Source: Allomuricauda sp. | GTDB lineage: Bacteria > Bacteroidota > Bacteroidia > Flavobacteriales > Flavobacteriaceae | Length of the DNA stretch: 64,000 nt | Direction of reading: 5' to 3' | Assembly (NCBI RefSeq): GCF_028280385.1 | Contig: NZ_JANQLX010000002.1 | Location: 185,726-249,725 of the forward strand | In this document: in pieces, positions 9,273 through 18,252 of the stretch | Position numbering within the stretch: position 1 is the stretch's first letter | How the letters are laid out: each line of letters opens with the position of its first letter | Position numbers and translations under genes: made by a program | Notes under the pieces: generated by a model | Told to the model about the DNA's origin: nothing | What the model saw: only the letters and a program-made list of their open reading frames with translations | Databases searched by the model: none

Positions 9273-9892
9273 TCCCGATTGAGTTCCTCGATCAGTTGCT
9301 CATAATTAGTGATCCAACTATATAGTCGTCCTCCCAAACTTATAATTGGTTTGGAAATGGTATCCATTTCCGTAGCGGATTTGGAGAGATATTTTCCCAA
9401 TTGCTCCTTTACATCTGGTTGTTCATCCAAGGAAACACTTCTAAAAATATAATTTTCAGCTTCGAGCCGTGAAACAATGCTATCACATCCGGGACATACA
9501 GAAGAGGTGTATACCGTAATATGCTTTTTGGGCTTTATTTTGGGTGGGGGTACATCCAATATCTCAAATTCTTTTTTCAATGCCCGTTTGGAGAGACTAT
9601 CGTTGACCTTAATGGATTTGGTGTAGCTAGGTTGTTTGTCCCGTAACAGGATTATCGTCTTCAAATGAACTTTGGAAGTGGCAGGAACCCGAATCCATCT
9701 GGGCTTGGCGGCACTTTGTCTAAAATTGCTTCCCTTAACTTCAAAAAGAACATCGTAATCCGTAAAAGTTTCGTTCATGGCATAGAATGCAATCCTGGTT
9801 TTGGATTTACTTTCCACCACTTTAACAGGTCCGGTCTGGGCCTGGGCCAAAGGGCTTGTTATCAGCAAAAACAAGAGCAACCATCGTGTCAT
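9269..9892 (-). CDS. Exported glutaredoxin-like protein
   Basis: A 207-residue protein with a signal peptide (ending PLAQAQ), an N-terminal beta domain of about 90 residues, then a glutaredoxin/thioredoxin-like domain from about residue 120 (HITVYTSSVCPGCDSIVSRLE). The CPGC pair is the redox site, and a cis-Pro-like TISKPIISLGGR follows. Probably a periplasmic thiol redox protein. It converges on the methyltransferase with a 4-base overlap. The N-terminal part (DVLFEVKGSNFRQSAAKPRWIR shortened here by position 45-65) is not recognised. Confidence 0.7.
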   Translation of the reverse strand: MTRWLLLFLLITSPLAQAQTGPVKVVESKSKTRIAFYAMNETFTDYDVLFEVKGSNFRQSAAKPRWIRVPATSKVHLKTIILLRDKQPSYTKSIKVNDSLSKRALKKEFEILDVPPPKIKPKKHITVYTSSVCPGCDSIVSRLEAENYIFRSVSLDEQPDVKEQLGKYLSKSATEMDTISKPIISLGGRLYSWITNYEQLIEELNRD

Positions 9893-9918
9893 ACAACCGA
9901 AAAATTTAGATTAGTGGC

Positions 9919-10398
9919 TTACCGCTGTTGATAAACAAAACTGTCTATGCCCGGTAAGTCCTCATCAATATTGTTGAGCAAGGTATTGTTGGCGCCAATT
10001 TGCATGGAACTCAAAACAGAACTGCCCACAAAAACCACTTGTACGTTATTGGCATCCCATGTTCCAACCCCTGATGTTGTTCCGGAACATTCGGCAAAAA
10101 ACTCATTATTCGTCAAACTGGAGATGACCACATTGGACTGCGAGAAACTCCAGGAGCCATCGGCATTAAGCGTCAGGGTACCAGTGATACAGTCCAATTC
10201 ATCCATTAAATTGGTGGATGAGTTTCCGTCTTGGTCAATATCCTGGGCCGAACTAATATTGACTTCTATCAAATCCCACTGACCCACTACGGCCGTGTTG
10301 GTCCCTGAACCATTGTTCCCGTCATCACTGCTGCAGCCCATGAGGGCTAACACCAGCAGCGAACATAATGACAGTGTCTGAATTTTTAATCTTTTCAT
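9919..10398 (-). CDS. Lipocalin-like lipoprotein
   Basis: A 159-residue lipoprotein (lipobox LALMGC) followed by an SSDDGNNGSG linker. The mature part has the pattern VVGQWDLIEV ... LTLNADGSWSFS ... GVGTWDANNVQVVF, typical of the small lipocalin-like domains common in Bacteroidota. Two mature Cys (LDCI and AECSG) could form a disulfide. Function unknown; likely surface or periplasmic. Confidence 0.65.
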   Translation of the reverse strand: MKRLKIQTLSLCSLLVLALMGCSSDDGNNGSGTNTAVVGQWDLIEVNISSAQDIDQDGNSSTNLMDELDCITGTLTLNADGSWSFSQSNVVISSLTNNEFFAECSGTTSGVGTWDANNVQVVFVGSSVLSSMQIGANNTLLNNIDEDLPGIDSFVYQQR

Positions 10399-10566
10399 AA
10401 CAATAAATTAAGCGCTTATGTAAAATAATACAATTCGTTGAATTATTCAGAAAAACTATAAGAATTGTATTATGGACCTGTGCATTTTATCGATAATGCA
10501 CCATGTTCGACACTAAATTTCACAGCAAAACGTTAGTGGTGGACAACCCAAGAAAACTTCAGTAGT

Positions 10567-11361
10567 ATGAGAACGTTGACTAAACTATGCAGCCTATTTA
10601 CCCTAATAGGAATTTGCGCGATTACTTTACAATCCTGTAGCGAAGACGCTGTTTCAGATGGTGGAAACCAAACTTTGACCGCCAGTGACCTACAAACTAT
10701 TTTAACCACGGATGAAGCCGCTGGCATTGCGGACAACGCCTTGGCAGAATTATTTGCCAACAATGGTGCAGTTGGAAAATCGGCCAAAACCTCAAACGAA
10801 TGTTATTCCGCTGAATATACCGATACCGGATTTGTGGCCACATTCAACAACTGTGTGCTCAACGGTACGGAAAATGTAAACGGAACATTGACGGTGACCT
10901 ACACGGTTGGAAATGAGAATGCCTCCTTTACCGCCGAATACGAGGACTTTTATGTGGGAGATATCAAATTAAACGGTACCAGAACCTATGCCCTGAACAG
11001 TAATATGGAGCAGAATACCATTTCCTTTACTGTGGAAAGCAATATGACCGTTGAAATGGAAGATGGTAGCGAGATCTCTGAATCAGGAAGCAAAACCTTT
11101 AGTTTTACCTTCGGGGAATCTTTGGAGACCAGTTCCTTTGGTCTTTCCGGAACCTGGCAGGTAGAAGCTGATGGCGACACCTATACCATTACAACCGTGG
11201 ATGACCTTGAAGGATCACTGGGGTGTGAGTATTTGACCAGCGGTAATATGAACGTATCCAAAAATGGGTTGGTCATCAATGTGGATTTCGGAGAAGGGGA
11301 GTGTGACAACAAAGCCACCCTTACTTATCCAGATGGCACCGAACAAGAAATCGAATTATAA
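10567..11361 (+). CDS. Hypothetical lipoprotein
   Basis: A 264-residue protein with a lipobox (TLQSC at about residue 23). The mature part is Thr/Ser/Asp/Gly rich, beta-strand patterned (NGTLTVTYTVG, NTISFTVESNMTVEMEDGS), with four Cys (ECYSAE, NNCVL, LGCEY, EGECD). No family recognised. It is followed by a strong terminator, so it is probably monocistronic. Confidence 0.65.
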   Translation: MRTLTKLCSLFTLIGICAITLQSCSEDAVSDGGNQTLTASDLQTILTTDEAAGIADNALAELFANNGAVGKSAKTSNECYSAEYTDTGFVATFNNCVLNGTENVNGTLTVTYTVGNENASFTAEYEDFYVGDIKLNGTRTYALNSNMEQNTISFTVESNMTVEMEDGSEISESGSKTFSFTFGESLETSSFGLSGTWQVEADGDTYTITTVDDLEGSLGCEYLTSGNMNVSKNGLVINVDFGEGECDNKATLTYPDGTEQEIEL

Positions 11362-11381
11362 CCCCATCACCCAAAACAACG

Positions 11382-11409
11382 AAGCACCGATAACCTCGGT
11401 GCTTTTTTT
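11382..11409 (+). terminator. Rho-independent terminator
   Basis: AAGCACCGA (11382-11390) pairs perfectly with TCGGTGCTT (11396-11404), and the pairing runs into a T tract to 11409. It ends the lipoprotein gene 20 bases upstream. Confidence 0.85.
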
Positions 11410-11486
11410 ATGCCGTTTTATAACAATTTAAGGGACGGGGTTTTAGGGAAAATCGATACTTTCGAAAGCCAAAACCAATCCAATCC

Positions 11487-13784
11487 ATGAAAAAATATGC
11501 GGTTCTCCTACTCCTGGCCGGTATAATAGTAAGCTGTCAGCAAAAAGAAATAAAAACAGGCACAGTGGCCATCATCCCCAAACCAAGCGAAGTAAAAATT
11601 GGCGAAGGCCAGTTTGTTTTGGATGAAAAAACCACTGTATCCGTTGAGAACGAATCGCAATTGGCCATTGCGCAGTTATTTTTTGGGCAATTTGAGTCCA
11701 TCTCCGGATGGGTGCCGGAAATTGGCATGGGTATAGAAGGGGACATCAAGTTTTCAACAGACAATACGCAGGCAGAGGAGGCGTATATGCTGGAGGTATC
11801 ACAAGATGCCATCCATATAAAAGCTTCATCAGGAGCTGGATTTTTTTATGCGCTTCAGAGCTTAAAACAGCTTTTGCACACTTCATTCTACGATCAAAAA
11901 TTACAACCTAATGTGGTGTGGGGCATTCCTGCGGTGCAAATAACAGATGGACCCGCCTTTGAATGGAGAGGTTATATGTTGGATGTATCCCGTCACTTTT
12001 TTGACAAGGAGCAAGTGCTAAAAGTACTGGACTTTATGGCGGAGTCCAAACTCAATAGATTTCATTGGCACTTAACGGACGATCAGGGGTGGCGATTGGA
12101 AATAAAGCAATATCCCAAGCTCACCGAAGTTGGGGCATGGCGAGCTGATTATAATACTACGGATGAAACGGTATCCAACTGGTGGGGGAGGCCGGTCCAA
12201 AAACCAGGAGAAAAAGCCACTTATGGTGGTTATTACACCCAAGAAGAAGTTAAAGAAATTGTTGCCTATGCCAAAGAGCGGTTTATAGAAGTTATTCCGG
12301 AAATTGACATGCCCGGACATGCGCAGGCCACTATTTCCGCCTATCCAGAAATTGGCTGTGTTGACGCGGCCCCGTTTGTGGCCACAGGTGGAGTGGCCAA
12401 GAACAATACCTATAACCCAGGCAAGGAGGAAACCTTTGAATTTGCTAAAAAAATGCTCAATGAGGTGATGGACTTGTTCCCTCATGAATATGTGCACATT
12501 GGTGGAGATGAATGCAACAAGAGTCAATGGTTGGTGGACCCACATGCCCAACAACGGATAAAGGACGAGGGGCTGAAGGATGTATATGAGCTTCAAAGCT
12601 ACTTTCTAAAGCGGATTGAAAAAATTATCAACGCCAGGGGCCGTACCATGATCGGATGGGATGAAATTCTGGAGGGTGGACTGGCACCCAATGCCACGGT
12701 AATGAGTTGGAGAGGAGAGGAAGGGGGCATAGCATCTGCCAAGGCCGGCCACGAAGTAATCATGACCCCAAGCAATTATTGCTATATCGATTTAAAACAG
12801 GGCCATGACGATTTGGAACCCAATTTGGGATATGCCCAAGTATTATTGTCTACAGCCTATAACTACCAGGTAATCCCAGAAAGTCTTAGCGAGGAGGAGG
12901 GGAGTCTTATCAAGGGAATACAGGCCAATTTATGGACCGAATCCATTAGCGATTGGGGGAAGCTCACCTATATGACCTTTCCAAGGATGTATGCCATCGC
13001 CGAAAGCGGCTGGACGCGCCATGAAGACAAAGATTGGTACGGTTTTACCCAAAGGCTTGAAACCCAAATGAGCCGATTAGATGCACAAAAAATACGCTAT
13101 GCAACCAGTGCATTTAGTCCATGGATCGACCATGAAGGTAAGGAGGACCATGTTAAAATAACCTTAAAAACCGAGGTGAACGGTTTGGATATCAGATATA
13201 CCTTGGATGGTTCGGTGCCCGTATTGGAATCTGAGCTTTACACAAAAAGCTTTGCTCTAAAAGAGACCAAAACGATCAGCGCTAGGGCTTTTAAAGATGA
13301 GCATCCGGTGGGATATATCTCGAGTCTTACATTTCCGGTACATAAAGCCACAGGAGTGAATTCGGGTTTAGGAAAAACCAAGCAACTCACAGATTTAAAC
13401 TATGGAAAACTGGACCGTGGTGACCCCAACTGGGTAAGTTTTAATGACGGATTGAATGTACAATTGGATTTTGAGGAACCCACGGAAATTGGTCACGTTG
13501 GTTTTGACGCCCTGCGATTTACCATTGCTGCGATTTATCCGCCCGAACATGTGGAAATCTTGGGCTCTGAGAATGGCACGGATTTTAAAAAGCTTGGAGA
13601 AATTACAAAGGAAGAAATCTCACGCATACAAGGACGAAACAAGATTCCATATAAAGTTGATTTTGACCCGATAAAGTTGAAATCTGTAAAAGTGGTTGCC
13701 AAGGAAATAGATCCTATTCCAGAAGGACATCACCGGGCCGGGGAAAGAGCGGTGCTTATGATTGATGAGTTGGTGATCCAATAG
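11487..13784 (+). CDS. Beta-N-acetylhexosaminidase (GH20), lipoprotein
   Basis: A 765-residue exo-enzyme that removes terminal GlcNAc/GalNAc from glycans. The lipobox is GIIVSC. Domains in order: GH20b-like N-terminal domain (to about 150), GH20 TIM barrel with FEWRGYMLDVSRHFF, HWHLTDDQGWRLEIK and the catalytic pair D341-E342 in HIGGDECNKSQW, then a chitobiase-like C-terminal domain (about 560-620, LDIRYTLDGSVP) and a final discoidin-like beta domain. The Asp-Glu pair implies substrate-assisted catalysis as in the family. Length is typical of Bacteroidota enzymes. This is the last host-like gene before the accessory island. Confidence 0.95.
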   Translation: MKKYAVLLLLAGIIVSCQQKEIKTGTVAIIPKPSEVKIGEGQFVLDEKTTVSVENESQLAIAQLFFGQFESISGWVPEIGMGIEGDIKFSTDNTQAEEAYMLEVSQDAIHIKASSGAGFFYALQSLKQLLHTSFYDQKLQPNVVWGIPAVQITDGPAFEWRGYMLDVSRHFFDKEQVLKVLDFMAESKLNRFHWHLTDDQGWRLEIKQYPKLTEVGAWRADYNTTDETVSNWWGRPVQKPGEKATYGGYYTQEEVKEIVAYAKERFIEVIPEIDMPGHAQATISAYPEIGCVDAAPFVATGGVAKNNTYNPGKEETFEFAKKMLNEVMDLFPHEYVHIGGDECNKSQWLVDPHAQQRIKDEGLKDVYELQSYFLKRIEKIINARGRTMIGWDEILEGGLAPNATVMSWRGEEGGIASAKAGHEVIMTPSNYCYIDLKQGHDDLEPNLGYAQVLLSTAYNYQVIPESLSEEEGSLIKGIQANLWTESISDWGKLTYMTFPRMYAIAESGWTRHEDKDWYGFTQRLETQMSRLDAQKIRYATSAFSPWIDHEGKEDHVKITLKTEVNGLDIRYTLDGSVPVLESELYTKSFALKETKTISARAFKDEHPVGYISSLTFPVHKATGVNSGLGKTKQLTDLNYGKLDRGDPNWVSFNDGLNVQLDFEEPTEIGHVGFDALRFTIAAIYPPEHVEILGSENGTDFKKLGEITKEEISRIQGRNKIPYKVDFDPIKLKSVKVVAKEIDPIPEGHHRAGERAVLMIDELVIQ

Positions 13785-14143
13785 AAGGACCGGGGGGATA
13801 TGATATGAGTGATTCCCAGATATGGAAATTATCTATTTGACATAATATAAATTATAGTACAAATGCCTTTGTTACGTTTTTAGCGGTTGGCTGTGGCTGA
13901 TAATTTAAAATTGTACAGTGAATAATTTAAAATGTAATTAAAAGCATAGCCCCAAAAATGTCAAGCACATGAGTCTCAAGTATGTTAGGTAAAAAAAGTC
14001 ATGATTAATTGTGTGATAAAAGTGTGATTTCTATATTTTTTATTATTCATCGCATTTAATGAAAATCACAAAAATCTGTTCAAGATTATGACTAGAAAAG
14101 CATATTAAACTGAAAAATCACAAAAAACAGTTTAATTTGAGGT
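13785..14143. other. Non-coding, AT-rich left boundary of the island
   Basis: No gene is visible. The stretch holds a segment (13851-13900) that resembles 50221-50260, two copies of a TAATTTAAAATGTA-like repeat (13901-13936), and a cluster of TGTGAT motifs: direct at 14012 and 14023, inverted (ATCACA) at 14065 and 14117. A further direct copy is at 17228, between the transposase and the XRE gene. Such arrays are what transposase-binding sites at Tn7/Mu-like ends look like, but no target duplication was found. Confidence 0.5.
13898..13937 (+). repeat. Candidate transposon left-end repeats (two copies)
   Basis: Copy 1 has the core TAATTTAAAATTGTA (13901-13915) preceded by TGA; copy 2 is GTGAATAATTTAAAATGTA (13918-13936). 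The intervening TGTACAGTGA resembles the termini of several TnsB-dependent elements (from memory of that family). Three similar copies occur in inverted orientation at 46121-46256. Copy 2 differs from the copy at 46121-46136 by one base over the 14-base core. Confidence 0.45.
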
Positions 14144-14476
14144 GTGAAAAAAATTCTATTTATCTGTTCGGCTAACAAACAGCGATCAAAGACTGCACAA
14201 GATTATTTTTCCAAAGAATATCCCCATTTTGAGTTTAAATCCGCGGGAACCAACTTAAAAGCATGTGCCAAGGAAGGCACAACCCCGTTGACTGAAGAAA
14301 TGTTGAAATGGGCTGATAAAGTGTATTTAATGGAGGAACGACATAAATCCCTTATAAACAATCACGTAGGTCCTATCTACGATCAAAAAATGGCAATTCT
14401 AAATATTCCTGATAGATTTAGCTATATGGATCAACAGTTGTTAGATATCCTCGTATCCAAAATCAAGCTTGGTTAA
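14144..14476 (+). CDS. Low-molecular-weight protein tyrosine phosphatase-like protein
   Basis: A compact 110-residue protein starting at GTG (14144). It begins with the phosphatase loop: FICSANKQRS fits C-x5-R-S, with the Cys nucleophile at residue 8 and Arg at 14, and ends with an IPDRF loop that could supply the general acid Asp. It is shorter than classical LMW phosphatases (about 150) and belongs to a compact subgroup found in many bacteria. It lies between the putative transposon end and the transposition genes and overlaps the stop of the convergent ATPase by 4 bases. Substrate unknown. Confidence 0.75.
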   Translation: MKKILFICSANKQRSKTAQDYFSKEYPHFEFKSAGTNLKACAKEGTTPLTEEMLKWADKVYLMEERHKSLINNHVGPIYDQKMAILNIPDRFSYMDQQLLDILVSKIKLG

Positions 14477-15129
14477 TGCCCCCAAAAAGCCCTAATCTCG
14501 TGCATTAGGTCTCTGAAATTGTCTATACCATAAAACTGGCTTTTTATTATTCGCGTATCAAGGATGCCATGGTGATTGCAAATAGCCTTGATTTCGCGTC
14601 TAAGTGGTCTTTCAAGCCAAACATAAGAGGTAATTCTGCTTTCCAACTCAGGAATACCTACTAGTCCCAGTGATTTCCATTTCATTAGATTATCATGAAA
14701 ATACTCAGGTCCAGATAGGATTATGCCCAAGCTTTCTCTGGTTAGATCACGCAATTCGTGGATATATTCGAGCTGCTGTGAATTGAATTTTCCAGCCTCA
14801 TCAATTATCAATAACTGTTTTCCTTTAGTACTGCGAAAGCGTAAAGCAATCATCTCCATAATTGTATGAAAACTTAGTTCCTTCGTCGAAGTGTTCTCAT
14901 AGCCACAGACACTTAGAAGTTTTGTATAAAATTCTTTTGGATTCATCGTTTTTTGAAACCACATATATGCCGTATTATCATTTCTTGAGAGATAATATTT
15001 AAATGCCTCTGTCTTTCCTGCTCCCGGATAACCAAGAAGGCCAACCATCTGTGATTTCTCTTGCACTTTTGAGCAGAGCTCTTGTATCACATCAAAATTT
15101 CGAGTCCGAAATAACGGTTCTGACTTCAT
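14473..15129 (-). CDS. TnsC/TniB/MuB-like transposition ATPase
   Basis: A 218-residue AAA ATPase with Walker A GYPGAGKT (near residue 33) and Walker B LLIIDEAG (near residue 107), followed by an IILSGPEYF sensor-like segment. In Mu, Tn7 and Tn5053-type elements such a protein selects target DNA and activates the transposase. It starts on the stop codon of the transposase gene (TGATG, one-base overlap), so the two are translationally coupled. It is short, like TniB, and lacks extra domains. No TniQ/TnsD or TnsA is seen nearby. Confidence 0.85.
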   Translation of the reverse strand: MKSEPLFRTRNFDVIQELCSKVQEKSQMVGLLGYPGAGKTEAFKYYLSRNDNTAYMWFQKTMNPKEFYTKLLSVCGYENTSTKELSFHTIMEMIALRFRSTKGKQLLIIDEAGKFNSQQLEYIHELRDLTRESLGIILSGPEYFHDNLMKWKSLGLVGIPELESRITSYVWLERPLRREIKAICNHHGILDTRIIKSQFYGIDNFRDLMHEIRAFWGH

Positions 15130-17156
15130 CAGACAATGATTTCTACTTCATTTTTTCTTTTCCTTTTGAAAAAAATATCAGAGCTGTCTTTCCGATGGGC
15201 TTTGTCTTTTGCCTTCTTACTACCTTTAGTGTGTTTTTCCGCATTGGTTAACATATCTGCTATCAAGAGTTCATCTTCGGCCTGACCTAGTACCCTTTGT
15301 AGTAACTTTGGTGGGTTATGTACTTGAATCGGGATTTCGTTTAATTCGATTTTGCCCCTGTCCAACTCTTCGACCAGTCCAGAAATTTGATTTTTAATTC
15401 TATCTCTAACCAACTTGCTTCGTTCTTTAATGTGGACTAAATCCTTTTCTGTTGGGATTAAATTGATTTTATAATCTTGATCTAACTTCGCCAGAAACCT
15501 ACCTGTATTTTCCTCATAGATAAATATCTTGGACAACTCATTTTTATTATACCTGACGAGCACTTTAGTTCTATTGATTTCTTGAGCCAATCTGTCATTC
15601 TTGATTGTAAACGAGTATTTGATTTTATCAACCCTAATCACCACCATAGAAGAAGTTACCTTGATAGTTTTGATATCATAAAAAAACTTAGCAGTATCAC
15701 TGGGTTTAAACTTCTTTATCCTGGGGTCTTTCTGATTTATTCTGTCCTTATATTTTACTTCTGTATCACTGTTATATCTTCCTATCAAATTTGCAATAAG
15801 CTTTTTGGTTGAATCGATATCACGTAGGTTTTCCTTTTTCTGATATAATTCAACAAGTTCTTGCTGAGCCCTCTCCCCTAGCCTTGTTGATTTAATCCCC
15901 GCGCCATAACTTCCATATGCCTCGCACATATAGGAACTCTGAAATGTTCTAAACCATCTTTCCACATGACCTTTATCTCTCGGATTTCTTGCCCTTGATG
16001 TTCTAAAGTTAATGCCATATTCTTCCGCCTGTTCTTTAAATAATTGAAAGTCACGTGATTTGAAAGCTTTGGCACCATCATAAACGATTTCGATTGGGAT
16101 AATCCCAAAATTTTCAAAAGCATCTCTTATTGCAGACAAAACCATTACACTATTTTCTGATTCTGCAAGGCTATGTCCTATGATCTTTCGAGAATATACA
16201 TCAATGACCACGCATAGCCTTAATCTAATTGGCTTTTTATTGTGATCCAAGCAATGGAGGTTTAAAATAGTCGCATCAATTTGTAATATCTGGCCTTGAT
16301 AGTCAGGCTCTTTGCGCATTATGTATGGAAATAGATGCTGTTTCGCATGTGCATCTCCATACCGGATAATATCACATTGATTTCTAACTGCTGGCCTGTT
16401 TAAGAACTTCTGAACGGTGCTATATGACAATGTTGAAAGTCCTCTCTCCAGCAATTCCTCGTTTACTTTTGAATGAATCTTTTGAATTGAGTAAGCTTTA
16501 GAAATGCTATAGTGATATTTTATCCTTCTTTGGGCAAATAATGATAGTTTGTAGTTTTGTCTTCCGAAAAGAATGAAATCATGCACTAGCACCTCACTTA
16601 TCCCCTCTCTTTTTGCTTTGAGGATTTTTTTGTTGAAACTGTTATAATTATCTGTCCAAAAAGCAGCATTTGCCAATTTCAAATACATTGAATGTATTTC
16701 CTTTAGTGCATACTCCTTCTGAAGGCCGAATATTTCTTTAAATATGGCATGGGTTTTAGATAGTAATCTTTGTTTTTCTTTATCAATTATTAGATTGGCA
16801 TAGTACGGCATGTATTGCATCCACAACGACGGTTCAGACCAAGCATTAAACAAAACAAACCATATAGCTTTATATCGTTTTGTTAATCGCGTTTTATTTA
16901 CTTTTTCAATATGATAATCCAGATTGTCCTCGTTAACCTGTATCCTATGTTTAGCAAGTATTTTTGGAGGAATGGTTTCGAATAATATCCAGGATTTCTT
17001 GGTTGATCTTTCTTTAAACGACCGAAAGTTTGTGGATTTTCCCTTATTAGCTTTGGAGATATAATTGTTCAGTGTTCTTTGATTAACCCCTGATTTTACT
17101 AAATAGCTGTCGGATAGATAATATTTACCATCCACTAGCTTAACATAGTGTTCCAT
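15129..17156 (-). CDS. TnsB/TniA/MuA-like DDE transposase
   Basis: A 675-residue transposase. An N-terminal DNA-binding region (SDSYLVKSGVNQRTLNNYI) is followed by more helical binding domains to about 270. The rve catalytic core has D294 (QIDAT), D360 (VYDGAKAF) and E399 (KGHVERWFR), the DDE triad with about 38 residues between the last two. The C-terminus (about 480-560) is the Mu-transposase C-terminal beta domain (YSFTIKNDRLAQEI), followed by a charged tail that would contact the ATPase. All three catalytic residues are intact, so the element may be active. Codon usage is clearly AT-richer than the host genes before 13784. Confidence 0.9.
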   Translation of the reverse strand: MEHYVKLVDGKYYLSDSYLVKSGVNQRTLNNYISKANKGKSTNFRSFKERSTKKSWILFETIPPKILAKHRIQVNEDNLDYHIEKVNKTRLTKRYKAIWFVLFNAWSEPSLWMQYMPYYANLIIDKEKQRLLSKTHAIFKEIFGLQKEYALKEIHSMYLKLANAAFWTDNYNSFNKKILKAKREGISEVLVHDFILFGRQNYKLSLFAQRRIKYHYSISKAYSIQKIHSKVNEELLERGLSTLSYSTVQKFLNRPAVRNQCDIIRYGDAHAKQHLFPYIMRKEPDYQGQILQIDATILNLHCLDHNKKPIRLRLCVVIDVYSRKIIGHSLAESENSVMVLSAIRDAFENFGIIPIEIVYDGAKAFKSRDFQLFKEQAEEYGINFRTSRARNPRDKGHVERWFRTFQSSYMCEAYGSYGAGIKSTRLGERAQQELVELYQKKENLRDIDSTKKLIANLIGRYNSDTEVKYKDRINQKDPRIKKFKPSDTAKFFYDIKTIKVTSSMVVIRVDKIKYSFTIKNDRLAQEINRTKVLVRYNKNELSKIFIYEENTGRFLAKLDQDYKINLIPTEKDLVHIKERSKLVRDRIKNQISGLVEELDRGKIELNEIPIQVHNPPKLLQRVLGQAEDELLIADMLTNAEKHTKGSKKAKDKAHRKDSSDIFFKRKRKNEVEIIV

Positions 17157-17399
17157 GATAAAAATTTAGTTGTTGTCTTTTTAATTATAATTGGTTAAAT
17201 TTTATCTAATTTTAGTTTTCTAAAATATGTGATAAAAAAAGGCATACAAATGCCATATAAGCATTTTGTAGGTTATAAATGCTTTAAATGTTATAAATAT
17301 TAAATATATTGCAAGTGCAATAATTTAAACATTTAGGTGCAATCGATAAAACTAATTTTAACTATATATAGTTAAACAATATACTGTTTTTAACTATTA
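17157..17399. other. Divergent control region between transposase and XRE gene
   Basis: AT-rich, no gene. It contains one TGTGAT motif (17228-17233) shared with the left end array, an inverted GGCATacaaATGCC at 17241-17254, and the XRE operator described separately. It presumably holds the promoters of both divergent units. Confidence 0.5.
17357..17376. promoter_or_regulatory. Candidate XRE operator
   Basis: TTTAACTATA followed by TATAGTTAAA is a perfect 20-base palindrome, 24 bases before the XRE start. A second half-site, TTTAACTATTAA, lies at 17389-17400 across the start codon. Two sites at this distance fit autorepression by the adjacent XRE protein. Confidence 0.6.
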
Positions 17400-17771
17400 A
17401 TGCAAAATATTATGTTGAGCAAAAAGCTTAAAAAATTAAGGACAGATAAAGGATATACTTTAATGCAGTTAGCGGAGAAGTCCGGAGTTTCATACGTGCA
17501 AATAGGCAGATATGAAAATGACAAGTCAGCCCCTTCAGGTAAAACTTTGACTAAGCTGGCAGAGGCCTTGGAAGTTAATATGGAAGACCTGCTAAAAAAT
17601 TCTTTTGAAACTGACTCAATAAGTGATGAGCAACTTGACGCTAAGTATAGGAAGATCAAAAAGGTATTGCGTGAGAATGATATGAATCGCAGAACGCTAG
17701 ATGGCTTTTTTGATTTACTTCTTTTTAAGGGAAATGTAAATAAGATGCTAGATAATGAACCTTCTTATTAG
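17400..17771 (+). CDS. XRE-family regulator
   Basis: A 123-residue protein with an N-terminal HTH_3 domain (LKKLRTDKGYTLMQLAEKSGVS, recognition region VQIGRYENDKSAPSGKTL) and a C-terminal helical tail. A second in-frame ATG at 17412 is also possible. It is divergent from the transposase and preceded by a perfect palindrome, so it probably represses itself and perhaps the transposition genes. Its 3' end overlaps the convergent small frame at 17725 by 47 bases. Confidence 0.85.
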   Translation: MQNIMLSKKLKKLRTDKGYTLMQLAEKSGVSYVQIGRYENDKSAPSGKTLTKLAEALEVNMEDLLKNSFETDSISDEQLDAKYRKIKKVLRENDMNRRTLDGFFDLLLFKGNVNKMLDNEPSY

Positions 17772-18003
17772 ATTCTTTATGCGGACTCTTTTCTCTTTTC
17801 ATCTCAAAGCCCAAAAACAAGGCATAAAAAAAATTCAGAACAATAAAATAATCATCCAAGAAGAAACAATCCCGGTTATTCTTATGCTCTATGTAGTCAC
17901 CTCTTAGCAGCTCATAATTTGTGTCAAGAAAATCATCCATAATGCTATCTTGATACAAATGCTCTAAAAAGTAACCTATTTCTTTTAATCTGAAGTCTTC
18001 CAT
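17725..18003 (-). CDS. Hypothetical protein (92 aa)
   Basis: The protein is acidic and aromatic (EIGYFLEHLYQDS, DDYFIVLNFFYALFLGF), with a hydrophobic stretch at about 50-66. It sits 57 bases after the MbcA-domain gene on the same strand, and overlaps the XRE gene end. Its composition is protein-like, but no family is recognised. The overlap of 47 bases lowers confidence. Confidence 0.4.
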   Translation of the reverse strand: MEDFRLKEIGYFLEHLYQDSIMDDFLDTNYELLRGDYIEHKNNRDCFFLDDYFIVLNFFYALFLGFEMKREKSPHKESNKKVHYLASYLHFP

Positions 18004-18060
18004 TGAACAATAGACCTAAGTTGGCAAAGTCATCCACCTTTTTTCAAATAGTATCGATTA

Positions 18061-18252
18061 TTAAAAAATGCCATGGTCTATTCTTGTAAGCATATCCTCA
18101 ATAGCTTTAATACCACTATCAGTATCTAGAATGTCAATTGGCCTTTGGCCCTCTAGAAACGGGTTTGAGCTGGCCAACCACTCGCCATATCCTATTTTGC
18201 CTAAAACTTCTCGACCGTAATCATGAAGTCTTTCTATTTTGTCTTTGGTCAT
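18061..18252 (-). CDS. Lone MbcA/ParS/Xre toxin-binding domain (antitoxin fragment-like)
   Basis: The 63 residues match the C-terminal domain of Xre/MbcA/ParS antitoxins: YGEWLASSNPFLEGQRPIDIL, then SGIKAIEDMLTRIDHGIF, with the family's nPxLxGxxPxdxL pattern. In classical systems this domain follows an HTH and binds an ADP-ribosylating or NAD-degrading RES toxin. Here there is no HTH in the frame (a stop lies 5 codons upstream of the ATG) and no RES toxin nearby. The ATG overlaps the stop of an upstream small frame (TAATG), suggesting coupling. Either a minimal stand-alone version or a remnant. Confidence 0.65.
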   Translation of the reverse strand: MTKDKIERLHDYGREVLGKIGYGEWLASSNPFLEGQRPIDILDTDSGIKAIEDMLTRIDHGIF

